A stretch of DNA of 51,693 bases from Anaerolineales bacterium (lineage in GTDB: Bacteria; Chloroflexota; Anaerolineae; Anaerolineales; UBA6663). Below are positions 15,535-23,616 of this stretch, piece after piece. Position numbers and translations under genes: made by a program. The first letter of the stretch is position 1; every line of letters begins with the position of its first letter. The DNA lies in contig JADLEU010000333.1 in assembly GCA_020845955.1 (NCBI GenBank), positions 1 through 51,693 on the forward strand, written 5' to 3'. Below the pieces are notes generated by a model, which saw nothing but the letters and a program-made list of their open reading frames with translations, was not told where the DNA came from and ran no database searches.

Positions 15535-17813
15535 TGAGCACCGTGAAGCGCTGGCGCGTAGTTTGGTGTGCAGGTGTGCTGCTGGTGGCGATGGCCGCCG
15601 GGGCCGTGTCGGTTGCGCCGGTCACGGCTACTGGGTCCATGCCTGATCCGGCCTGGCAGCCTACGCCCGTCCCGACGCCGCAATACGTGCCGACCCCAAG
15701 GCCCACGACGGGGCCTGGTCCGACCCCGACTGCAACGGCCACGCCGGATACGCCGCCGCCCATCATCGAGAACATCTTTCACATCATCCGCTTCCCGTTT
15801 CAGACCATGATGGACGCCGTGGTGCAGATGAGCAACAAGATCCTGCTGCAGGCCTACCGGGAAGCCGGGCAGCGGTTCACCGGTGCGCTCGATGCGCTGG
15901 TGGCGGGACCTTACGGCCTGGCGCCGGACGTCGCCGCCGGCGCGCCAACGCCCCTGTTTGAGAACCTGGTCCTGCCCCACTGGCGGGTCACGCTGGCCGC
16001 CGGCCTGCTGCTACTGCCGGTGACCCTCCTGCTCACGGCGGTCAGTGCCCTCCGCTTCGGCGCGACCTCGGCCTTGGGCCTGGCCGACCTGAAAGAAGCG
16101 CTCCTGGGTTGGCTGATCTCGGCTGGGGCGGCGGGCAGCTCGTATTACCTGCTGAGCCTGGCCCATCGCCTGAGTGTGGCGACCGCCGGAAGCCTGCTCG
16201 TGGCCGACTTCGGCACCCGGGTGACCGGGGCCACCCTGGCCGGCGCGTTCTTCAACGTGAACGCGCTGCTGGCCCTGGCCGGCAATCTGCTGACTTCGCC
16301 GATCGTACTTTACCTGGCGTTCTTCGGCCTATTCCTGGCGTCGAGCATCATGCTGGGCCTCGGGCTGGCGCTGGCGGCATATACGGCGCTGGCCTATCTC
16401 CTCACCACCCTGGCGCCCGTAGTTCTGATCCTGGGCAGCCTGCCGCCCATGCGCTGGCTGCAGGCCCTATGGCTGAAGGCCGTCGTCGTGACCTTCCTGA
16501 TCCCGATCGTCGACGCCCTGCTGCTCAAGGCCGTCGTCTCGCTCTTCTACAACCTGCTCTCGGCGGAAGGCAGCGGCGACATCGGCACATTCGTGACCGG
16601 CGTGTTCGTCACCGCCGGCGTCGTCAGCGTCCTGATCGCCATCAACTTCAAGGTGGGGGAGGCCGTCTTCGGCGCGCTGGCCGAGGTGCACCGGCACGCC
16701 CTGGACGCCACGATGGGCGTGGTGAAGCTCGCGGCCGTGGCGGTGGGGTTCGCCGCCGGCGGGCTCGCCGTTGGGGCGGCGGCCGGCGCTGGGGCAGGGG
16801 GGCTGGGCGCGGCCGGCGGTGCGGCTGCGGCGGGCGGGGCGCCCCTCGCGGGCGCGCCGTCGGGCGGCGCGGCGAGCGCAGCCGCCGCAGCTTCATCCGG
16901 CACCGGAGGGGCTAGCACGTCAGTGGCATCGCCTGGGCCGACCGCATCACCTGCCGGTTTCAGCCTTCGTTCTGGCCTGGGTGGGGTCGGCCGGCGGATG
17001 CTGCAACTGCTTGGCGGTCAACCTGGTGGCGCGTCCACCTATCAGGCTGACCCTCCTTCGGATCATGCGGCTGCGTCGAGTGCGTCTGTGGCCGAGGGCA
17101 ACAGCCCGAGCCTGTCCCCTGAATCCCCGGCGACATCTGAGCCTGGTACAGCGGACGCTAGCGCAACAGAGCGACCAATGTCGCAGCCACCAGCGAACGA
17201 CGGCCAGCTTCGGCGAGCACGCCTCGCCGGCAGCTTTGGACGGGCGCTGGCGGTCGGCACCCGCAATCCCATTCTCCAGGGACTGGGGCTCGGGCTGCAG
17301 GCCGGTGGCCTGGCCGGCGAACTCAGGGCCGAGCGGACCCTATCGGGTGTCAGCCCTGGCGCAGCCCCCGCAGAAGGCTTGAGCGCCGGGTCGCTGTCCG
17401 GCGCATTGCGGTGGTCGAACCGCGACCTGAGCCACATGCCGAATGAGCTGTTCGATCCGGGCCGTGACAACACCGAGCTCATGGCCGGCGGTCTGCATCA
17501 GTCCTTTGTCAGTGCAGGTCGCGCCGTGCCCATGGCACCCCTGCTCCGCCTCGCGAACGAGAGCTACGGCGCATGGCGCGGGCAGGGCCAACCCGGCGGC
17601 ATGGCGGCGCAGCGCGACCTCTTCGAGGCGATGCTGGATCCAAACACCAAGGCCGACCCGGAGACGCTGGTGGGCCACCTGGAGACTCTGGCATCGCGGC
17701 ACGGCTTCAGGCTGGCCGGCCAGATTGCCAGCACCGCGCGCGACGCCTTTGCGCGCAGCCAGGATATCGCCGGCAGCGACACCACCAGTCCATCCACCAC
17801 GAGGAGGAGCTAG
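15534..17813 (+). CDS. TrbL/VirB6-like T4SS membrane protein
   Basis: 759 residues. It starts with a signal sequence and a TPTPTATATP spacer (about 45-75). An amphipathic segment precedes six or more membrane helices between about 140 and 400, which contain the TrbL/VirB6-like region. An Ala/Gly-rich low-complexity stretch (400-470) and a long, soluble Ala/Ser/Pro-rich C-terminal domain (470-759) follow. Proteins of this type form the inner-membrane channel of conjugative T4SSs. The extended C-terminus resembles that of many monoderm VirB6 proteins, which reach into the cytoplasm or cell wall. It is preceded by the VirB2-like gene and followed by VirB3/PrgI. Confidence 0.75.
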   Translation: MSTVKRWRVVWCAGVLLVAMAAGAVSVAPVTATGSMPDPAWQPTPVPTPQYVPTPRPTTGPGPTPTATATPDTPPPIIENIFHIIRFPFQTMMDAVVQMSNKILLQAYREAGQRFTGALDALVAGPYGLAPDVAAGAPTPLFENLVLPHWRVTLAAGLLLLPVTLLLTAVSALRFGATSALGLADLKEALLGWLISAGAAGSSYYLLSLAHRLSVATAGSLLVADFGTRVTGATLAGAFFNVNALLALAGNLLTSPIVLYLAFFGLFLASSIMLGLGLALAAYTALAYLLTTLAPVVLILGSLPPMRWLQALWLKAVVVTFLIPIVDALLLKAVVSLFYNLLSAEGSGDIGTFVTGVFVTAGVVSVLIAINFKVGEAVFGALAEVHRHALDATMGVVKLAAVAVGFAAGGLAVGAAAGAGAGGLGAAGGAAAAGGAPLAGAPSGGAASAAAAASSGTGGASTSVASPGPTASPAGFSLRSGLGGVGRRMLQLLGGQPGGASTYQADPPSDHAAASSASVAEGNSPSLSPESPATSEPGTADASATERPMSQPPANDGQLRRARLAGSFGRALAVGTRNPILQGLGLGLQAGGLAGELRAERTLSGVSPGAAPAEGLSAGSLSGALRWSNRDLSHMPNELFDPGRDNTELMAGGLHQSFVSAGRAVPMAPLLRLANESYGAWRGQGQPGGMAAQRDLFEAMLDPNTKADPETLVGHLETLASRHGFRLAGQIASTARDAFARSQDIAGSDTTSPSTTRRS

Positions 17814-17816
17814 AAG

Positions 17817-18311
17817 ATGCGGCCACCCAGTCGGATTGACGTTTCGGAGCGGCGGTTCTTCGGCCTGACGTTTCGCCAGCTCGCTATTTTGGCCACGGCG
17901 GCTGCGCTGGCCCTCGGCTGCCTGGTCGGCCTGAGGACCTGGCCTTTCTGGCTGCGGATTGTGCTAGTGCTGGTCAGCGCTGCGGTTGGCCTGGTCTGGG
18001 CGTTCTGGCAGAGCCAGGGGCAGACCTTGGAGCAGCGTCTGCTGGACGTACTGGTCTTCAATCGCCGGACCCGGTACCTGCTGCATCGCGCCGTGCGGGA
18101 TCAAGGCCAAGCACGGGCCGCGTGGCCCACAGCAGAGGCTATGCCCGCAGCACATCGGCGCAAGGTTCCTCAGGCGGCTGTGATCAATTGGTCACCGGCG
18201 CTGCTGTGGATCACCGCCAACGCCCTTGGTTTATCAATCCTAATGCTGCTCACGCTGTGGCTCATACAGGGTGGAGCTAGACAACTTGAACTCCTGTGGC
18301 ATCCACTCTAG
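17817..18311 (+). CDS. PrgI/VirB3-like T4SS protein
   Basis: 164 residues. SERRFFGLTFRQLAILATAAALALGCLVGL begins the PrgI-like pattern: a short cytoplasmic start, then two close membrane helices (about 18-40 and 43-62) and a conserved helical tail (EQRLLDVLVFNRRTRYLLHRA). A third hydrophobic helix lies near 125-148. VirB3/PrgI proteins work with VirB4. A strong GAGGAGG lies 10 nt before the ATG. A convergent antisense gene begins 8 bp after its stop and separates it from virB4. Confidence 0.75.
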   Translation: MRPPSRIDVSERRFFGLTFRQLAILATAAALALGCLVGLRTWPFWLRIVLVLVSAAVGLVWAFWQSQGQTLEQRLLDVLVFNRRTRYLLHRAVRDQGQARAAWPTAEAMPAAHRRKVPQAAVINWSPALLWITANALGLSILMLLTLWLIQGGARQLELLWHPL

Positions 18312-18319
18312 CGACCGTA

Positions 18320-18886
18320 CTACTTAAGAGAGATGGCAATCGCCTTGGCTTCCTCGAGGGTAAGCTCAAGCCCACCGAGATGGTATGAAACTCCATCCGC
18401 TTCCCATATGAGACCGCGACCATCCATCCAGGCTGCTGGCCGACCATCCAGGTCAGTCTGCTCAAGTGTCCCGCTCGTGCCTACGCTGACGCTCGTGCTT
18501 GAGACGTGGGTGCCCGAGGACGACTGCTGGCCCTGCTGGTGTCCAACAGGTGTTTCCGCCAGGACGATATCGTGCCCTTGTCCGCCAAAGATCAGGACGG
18601 TAGTTGTAGGGCCTACAGGCGGCACCAAGACTTCCCGTAAGGTGTACCCGTCTGGCAGAAAATTCGGAGTTGCTAGGTGAAATCCAGCATGTGGCTGAGC
18701 CAGTTCCAGCGTTGCATACGACCGCACATTGGGATCCACGCCTGGCGGTACGTTCCCGCCAAAGCCACCAATATCCGTCCGAATGTGCCACATGCCGGTC
18801 GGCAACGGGTGAGATTGCTTTGTATCCGTAGGCTCGCGCGTCTGGACAACCGTGTTTGGGCCAAGTGCTACACGCTTATGTTGCAT
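18320..18886 (-). CDS. DUF4367-like protein, antisense cargo
   Basis: 188 residues. The C-terminal half has the DUF4367/anti-sigma C-terminal pattern: FLPDGYTLREVLV, then a region ending with GRGLIWEADGVSYHLGGLELTLEEAKAIAISL. In the usual family this domain follows a zinc-finger and membrane segment of an anti-sigma factor; here neither is present, so it would be soluble and not a normal anti-sigma factor. AAAGGA lies 10 nt upstream of the ATG. It is the only - strand gene between prgI and virB4, so it is probably an insertion into the T4SS operon. Confidence 0.65.
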   Translation of the reverse strand: MQHKRVALGPNTVVQTREPTDTKQSHPLPTGMWHIRTDIGGFGGNVPPGVDPNVRSYATLELAQPHAGFHLATPNFLPDGYTLREVLVPPVGPTTTVLIFGGQGHDIVLAETPVGHQQGQQSSSGTHVSSTSVSVGTSGTLEQTDLDGRPAAWMDGRGLIWEADGVSYHLGGLELTLEEAKAIAISLK

Positions 18887-19029
18887 CTTGAAAAATCCTT
18901 TCGGTGCCTGGCGGAAAAGCCCTGTGCACTACGCAGTTTCGGCCTGACTTTCTACCGCGGACTGCCTGTCATCAGTATAGCCCTGATTCACTGTGCATGG
19001 GCTGACAATCCACCCGGAACCTGAGCAGA
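18887..19029. other. Divergent intergenic region before virB4
   Basis: This 143-bp gap lies between the antisense DUF4367-like gene and virB4, so it should hold divergent promoters. It is lower in GC than its surroundings. No clear hexamer pair was identified. Confidence 0.35.
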
Positions 19030-21942
19030 ATGCGATTGAAGTCTTTGTTACGTCGTGATAGGCCGGCAAATAGCCATTCCACTGAACAGGCGAGCACATC
19101 GGCCGGCTCCAAAGCATTTCCCGGCCCAGCCCTTGTGGGTCCAACCGAGTCGCTCGTGGACATCATGGCCATCTTGGACGATGCGGTGATCCTGGACAAC
19201 GGCTCCTTCGTGCGCGGCATCGAGGTCGCGCCGATTGATCTGGAGCGGGGCGACCCCGCCGCTCGTCAGCAATTCTGGGGTCTGTTCGCAGCGGCCCTGC
19301 GCCGCCTGCGGGCGCCCCTGGCCATTCAGCTCGTCATCGTCACCCAGCCGCAGGACCTGGACGGATACCTGAACCGGTGGCACGCGGCCGCGGCGGACTG
19401 GCAGCAGCGCGCCGAAGCGGCGGTCGAACACCAGACGAAGGCGCGCCGCCGGCGCATGCACGCCTGCGCGGAAGAAACAGCCGCCTTCCTGACGGCGGCC
19501 CACGAACAGCTCTCCCCCAGGCAGCAGCGCTACCTGGTCGTCATCGCCCACAATCCCTTCCCTGAGGCCGTATCGGGCAAGCGCCGCGAGCGGGTGCTGA
19601 GCGAGCCCATCGTCAAGGCCGCGCACGAGCAGCTCGAGGAGTATGTGCAGGTTGTGACGACAGCGCTCGGCGAGATCGGCCTGCAACTGGTGCCCTGGTC
19701 CCCGGCGCGCCTGTGCCAGGCGCTTTGGGACCATAACCATCACTCGCCGAGCCTCCTGGGCACACCGCGCGGGCCAGGAAGCGTCCTCTCAAGTAACGGA
19801 AACTCGCCTGCCTGGGCGCCGCGGTCGCCCGTAGACCAGTGCCCCCTGGAGACCGAACTGGTTCAGGCCGCCCGCGACCCTGAAAACCTGGCCGACCTGC
19901 TGGCACCGGCGCTCATCGAGGAGCATGAGCACTACCTGCGTGTGGGCGAGGTCGTGGCGCGCGGGTACTTGCTCTACGACTTCGACCCGCGCGCACCCGT
20001 GGACCTGGCGTCCATCGTGGCGCTGCCCCTCGACACGACCCACGCGCTCTTTCTCACCGCCGCCGACCCGGTCCAGATTCGCCAGCAGTTCAAGGAAACC
20101 GAGACGGAGTTGAAGGCCTCGACCCTCGTGGACGCGCGGCGAGGCGCGATTACGGACTGGGGAAGGCAGGCCGCGATCCAATCGGTGGAGGCCGCCCGCG
20201 CGGAGCTCGAGATCGCGCTGCAAGCACCCTACTTTCTGCACTGGTACGTGCTGGTCTGGGCCAACGACCTGGCAGGGCTTGACCGGCAGTGCCGCGAGTT
20301 CGAGACCGCCCTGAAGGTGAAGGACATCCGCTTCTACCCGGCGACCCGCCGCCATCTGAGCGTGCTGCAGTCGACACGGCCGCTGGCCCGCCCGGCCTAC
20401 AAGCTCAAGCCGCGCAACATGTCGGCGGAGTCGCTGGGCTCGTTCTTCCCCTTCGTCCGCCGCGAGTACCTGGACCCTGAAGGCTGGCATTTCGGCCTGC
20501 ACCGGGGCAATGGCCTGTTCGTGGCTCTGAACCCGTTTGAGCGCGGCCAGAGCAATGCCTCGGAGCTCGTCATCGGCGCGCCGGGCGGCGGCAAGTCGGT
20601 CTATCTCAAGCAGGCCATTGAGACGGTGCTGGCGCTGGGACACAGGGTCTTTGTGATTGACCCCGAGCGCGAATACCTGCGGCTGGCGATTGACTTCCAC
20701 GCGCCCTACGTGGAGCTGGGGAAACACAGCGAACCCAAGCGCCTTGAGCTGCCGGCCGAGCCGGACGGCTACCGGGATGGACTTGTGGCGCTGGGGGAGC
20801 TGTATGAAGCGTTGAGCGCGGCGCCGCTGGCCGAGAGCCAGGTGCAGGCGCTGACCCAGGCCTATCAGGCCGTCTGTGCGGGGGCCGGGATCCTGCCCGA
20901 TCAGCCGGCGACCTGGGTGAGGCCGGCGCCACCGTTGTCTGCACTGGTGTCTGGCCTATTGGATCAGGGCACGCCCGATGCCCACGGGCTGGCGCGTGTG
21001 CTGCGCTATGCCGAGTCCCTCACCGGTGGCCAGGTGATCAACATCATGGACCTCAACCTGGCCTCCGAAAACCCGTGGACGAGCGCCGCCGAATCCCTGG
21101 CGGCCTTCGTGGAAGCCATCCTGGGCCAGCGCCTCGACGCTCCGACCTTCAACGCGCTGGTGGAGTGCTACCAGACCACGATGGAGAAGTGGGGCTTCCG
21201 CGCCGACGACCTCGGCCACGGGCAGGCCGGGCGCGCCGCGCCGACCCTGGCTGCCCTGGTGGACACGCTCACGGCCCACGCCAACCCCCGCAGCCAAGCC
21301 CTGGCGCAGGTGCTGCTGCAGTACGCCTACGGCCTCTACGCCGATCTGTTCAATCAGCCCACGACCGTAGACGTCGGCCAAGCGCCGCTGGTGGTGTTTG
21401 GCATGCGGTCGCTGCGCGAGAACGTTGAGCGGACGCTGGGGCCGGTCTTCGCCTGGCAGGTGCTGCGGCTGGTCTGGAACGAGGTCGTGGCCGGCGGCGC
21501 GGCGCAGCCGATCCACCTCTTCATTGATGAAGCCTGGTATCTGCTCGAGCAGCCCGGCGCCGCCCACCGGCTGGAGCGCATGGCGCGCAGCTTTCGCAAG
21601 TACAACGCCGCGCTGCACCTGGCCACCCAGGACACCCACCGGCTCGTGAACAGCCCCGAGGCGCGGGTGATCGCCGAGATCGCCCGGATCAAGATGCTGT
21701 TCAGCCAGGAATCGGACAGCGCCGTGCGCCGGCTGGGCGAGCTGTTTGGGCTCTCGGCAGCCGAGCAGGCGGATCTGCTGCACGTGCGCAAGGGCGAGGG
21801 GCTGCTGCTTTTCGGCAACGATGTTCGCCTGCCGCTTTACGTGGCGGTGAACCCGCTGCGGCTGGCGCGGCTGGCGACCAACCGCGAGCAGCAGCAGGCC
21901 GTGGCCATCGCGTCGGGCCGGCGGGCAGAGCCGATCTGGTAG
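19030..21942 (+). CDS. virB4: VirB4-family T4SS ATPase
   Basis: 970 residues, long for the family but with its full layout. The N-terminal half (about 30-480) is a VirB4 N-terminal domain (EVAPIDLERGDPAARQQFWGLF; a Lys/Arg-rich coiled segment; TTHALFLTAADPVQIRQQFKETETE). The ATPase half has Walker A GAPGGGKS near residue 516-523, VFVIDPEREYLRL, Walker B HLFIDEAWYLLEQ near 830 and LHLATQDTHRLVNSPEA. VirB4 energises T4SS assembly and substrate transfer. It is the best single marker that this cluster is conjugation-related. The M23 hydrolase gene starts 6 bp after the stop. Confidence 0.93.
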   Translation: MRLKSLLRRDRPANSHSTEQASTSAGSKAFPGPALVGPTESLVDIMAILDDAVILDNGSFVRGIEVAPIDLERGDPAARQQFWGLFAAALRRLRAPLAIQLVIVTQPQDLDGYLNRWHAAAADWQQRAEAAVEHQTKARRRRMHACAEETAAFLTAAHEQLSPRQQRYLVVIAHNPFPEAVSGKRRERVLSEPIVKAAHEQLEEYVQVVTTALGEIGLQLVPWSPARLCQALWDHNHHSPSLLGTPRGPGSVLSSNGNSPAWAPRSPVDQCPLETELVQAARDPENLADLLAPALIEEHEHYLRVGEVVARGYLLYDFDPRAPVDLASIVALPLDTTHALFLTAADPVQIRQQFKETETELKASTLVDARRGAITDWGRQAAIQSVEAARAELEIALQAPYFLHWYVLVWANDLAGLDRQCREFETALKVKDIRFYPATRRHLSVLQSTRPLARPAYKLKPRNMSAESLGSFFPFVRREYLDPEGWHFGLHRGNGLFVALNPFERGQSNASELVIGAPGGGKSVYLKQAIETVLALGHRVFVIDPEREYLRLAIDFHAPYVELGKHSEPKRLELPAEPDGYRDGLVALGELYEALSAAPLAESQVQALTQAYQAVCAGAGILPDQPATWVRPAPPLSALVSGLLDQGTPDAHGLARVLRYAESLTGGQVINIMDLNLASENPWTSAAESLAAFVEAILGQRLDAPTFNALVECYQTTMEKWGFRADDLGHGQAGRAAPTLAALVDTLTAHANPRSQALAQVLLQYAYGLYADLFNQPTTVDVGQAPLVVFGMRSLRENVERTLGPVFAWQVLRLVWNEVVAGGAAQPIHLFIDEAWYLLEQPGAAHRLERMARSFRKYNAALHLATQDTHRLVNSPEARVIAEIARIKMLFSQESDSAVRRLGELFGLSAAEQADLLHVRKGEGLLLFGNDVRLPLYVAVNPLRLARLATNREQQQAVAIASGRRAEPIW

Positions 21943-21948
21943 GCCGAT

Positions 21949-22647
21949 GTGCGTGTGCTCAAGCCACTCTTTGCGCTGGGATTGGCGGGCTGGATGTGCA
22001 GCTTCTGCTTCTTCATCGTCATGCCGAACCTGATGGTGGCCAACGCCATTCCGCAGATGCCCTTCGGCGCCGGCGAGTTGGCCGAGTGGCAGCTCGATAT
22101 CCCGCAAGACTCGGATGGCGCGACCGGCAGCAGCGGGGTGGGTGCGGGCGTCAGCGCAGTGGGGCGCGACGGCTACCGCAGCGCGGATGCGCGGGCGCCC
22201 TGGGGCGTGCCGCTGCGCGGCCCCGTCCAACATTGGGCCAACACCCACGACCGGCCGCTGCTGGGCTGCGAGTTTCAGGACGCGAACTATGCTGATCACG
22301 TTGGGGTGGATTTTCCGGTCAACGCCGGCGCACCGGTCTACGCCACGATGGGCGGCAAGGTGGTCTGGGCCGGCGACAACGGCGCCTGGGGTGGCCTGGT
22401 TGTGGTCGAGAACGGCGACTACCAGACCTGGTTTGCACACAACGAATCGATCTCGGTGCAGGTCGGCGACATCGTTCAGGCCGGCCGAGTTATCGCCGTG
22501 AGCGGCAATTCCGGGAATTCCACCGGGCCGCACGTGCACTACGGGGTCAAGCAGTTTCGCGGTGATGGGGATACGACCGGGGTATGGCTCGATCCGGCGT
22601 TGTTCTTCAGTGCTCAGGACGTAATTGATTGGCCATGTGGTGACTAG
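21949..22647 (+). CDS. M23-family cell-wall hydrolase (VirB1-role)
   Basis: 232 residues from a GTG start. One N-terminal membrane anchor (about 7-30), a linker, and an M23 (lysostaphin/LytM) domain at about 95-215: HVGVDFPVNAGAPVYATMGGKV gives the first His and Asp zinc ligands, and GPHVHYGV the HxH motif. Such endopeptidases cut peptide cross-links and, in monoderm conjugation systems, replace the VirB1 transglycosylase by opening the wall for the channel. Placed 6 bp after virB4, which supports this role. Confidence 0.85.
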   Translation: MRVLKPLFALGLAGWMCSFCFFIVMPNLMVANAIPQMPFGAGELAEWQLDIPQDSDGATGSSGVGAGVSAVGRDGYRSADARAPWGVPLRGPVQHWANTHDRPLLGCEFQDANYADHVGVDFPVNAGAPVYATMGGKVVWAGDNGAWGGLVVVENGDYQTWFAHNESISVQVGDIVQAGRVIAVSGNSGNSTGPHVHYGVKQFRGDGDTTGVWLDPALFFSAQDVIDWPCGD

Positions 22648-22741
22648 CCATGCTTTGCCCTGCCGTCATATTGGCATGCGCATGCATTTTATTGTCACGC
22701 TCCCGTGGCTCGGCCGGAGATTCGACATGTGGACTTTGTGG

Positions 22742-23485
22742 TTATTCCTTAGTGGCGCGATGAGTTGCCCCCAGTTCCAAGATGAAATCGTGCATATATG
22801 TTTTCAGTTCATCTGCATGTGTCAGCCACAGATTGTGAGTTGCGCCAGGCAGCATTGTGAAGTGCCCCTTGGGCAGCAGGTGTGCAACCTGCTCAACGGG
22901 CCAACTCGGCCGGATGTCGTTCTCACCGTAGATGAAAAGGGTAGGCACTTGGAGTTGAGCCAGGTCACGGAACAAAGTCGGACGCTGAATGTAACGTCTC
23001 ATGGACTGGTTCATCAGCTTGTTGACTTCCATATTGGGTGGGTAGTCAAAGGACAGTGGTGGTTCAAGACCAGCCTCCCGCCCCTGTTCATACGCCTTGT
23101 GCCATTCCCGGTCGTTATTCATGTACCCGCCCGAAAGACAGATCAGTCCGAGGGTGCGGCCCGGATAGTTCATGCCGTAAATCAGAGCGAGCTCAGCACC
23201 CCAAGAGTGCCCCGCCACGATCCAGTCATTCACCCCATAGTGCTGCCTGACGCCCTCCAAATCGCCCAAATACGTCGCAACATCGTAGGGTGGGTAGGCA
23301 TCAGAACGACCGCACCCTCGCTGTTCGTAACGAATTACATTTGCCTGCTCGGAAACCAGATTCGCTACCGGAGCCAGATAGTCGCAGCAGCCGGGACCAC
23401 CATGGCAGAGCACCAGTGGGATACCGGTTCCCTGAGATACGGACCACAAGCGAACGCCACCGGTTTCCACGAAACTTTCAAGCAT
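22742..23485 (-). CDS. Alpha/beta hydrolase, proline iminopeptidase-like
   Basis: 247 residues from an ATG with GGAGG 7 nt upstream; the frame is open to 23626. VLCHGGPGCCDYL carries the HGGPG oxyanion-hole motif of proline iminopeptidase-type hydrolases, YEQRGCGRSD follows, and GHSWGAEL holds the nucleophile Ser. The late GENDIRPSWP and GATHNLW segments supply the acid and His. Substrate unknown; peptidase, lactonase or esterase activity is possible. It lies antisense between the M23 gene and the coupling ATPase gene and has lower GC than both, so it is probably an inserted cargo gene. Confidence 0.85.
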   Translation of the reverse strand: MLESFVETGGVRLWSVSQGTGIPLVLCHGGPGCCDYLAPVANLVSEQANVIRYEQRGCGRSDAYPPYDVATYLGDLEGVRQHYGVNDWIVAGHSWGAELALIYGMNYPGRTLGLICLSGGYMNNDREWHKAYEQGREAGLEPPLSFDYPPNMEVNKLMNQSMRRYIQRPTLFRDLAQLQVPTLFIYGENDIRPSWPVEQVAHLLPKGHFTMLPGATHNLWLTHADELKTYMHDFILELGATHRATKE

Positions 23486-23616
23486 CTGGCCCTCCAGAGT
23501 GTGAAGCGAAGTCAGATCTGCCAAATCGTCATCCCGCATAAGCCTACACCCTATCACCGTCATGGTGATATCCGGCCATTCGTGACACCCATTGGCAATC
23601 GTTGAGCGTGCATAAC

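Noticed and set aside
16109-16915. 268-residue gene inside the TrbL-like gene
   Set aside because: Out-of-frame shadow with Arg/Gly/Pro-rich composition; the TrbL-like frame has coherent membrane helices.
20956-22539. 527-residue - strand gene opposite virB4
   Set aside because: Antisense shadow of virB4 and the M23 gene, typical for high-GC DNA; no motif, His/Gly/Arg-rich.
22625-23605. 326-residue + strand gene opposite the hydrolase
   Set aside because: The - strand frame holds complete alpha/beta hydrolase motifs (HGGPG, GHSWG); the + frame has none.
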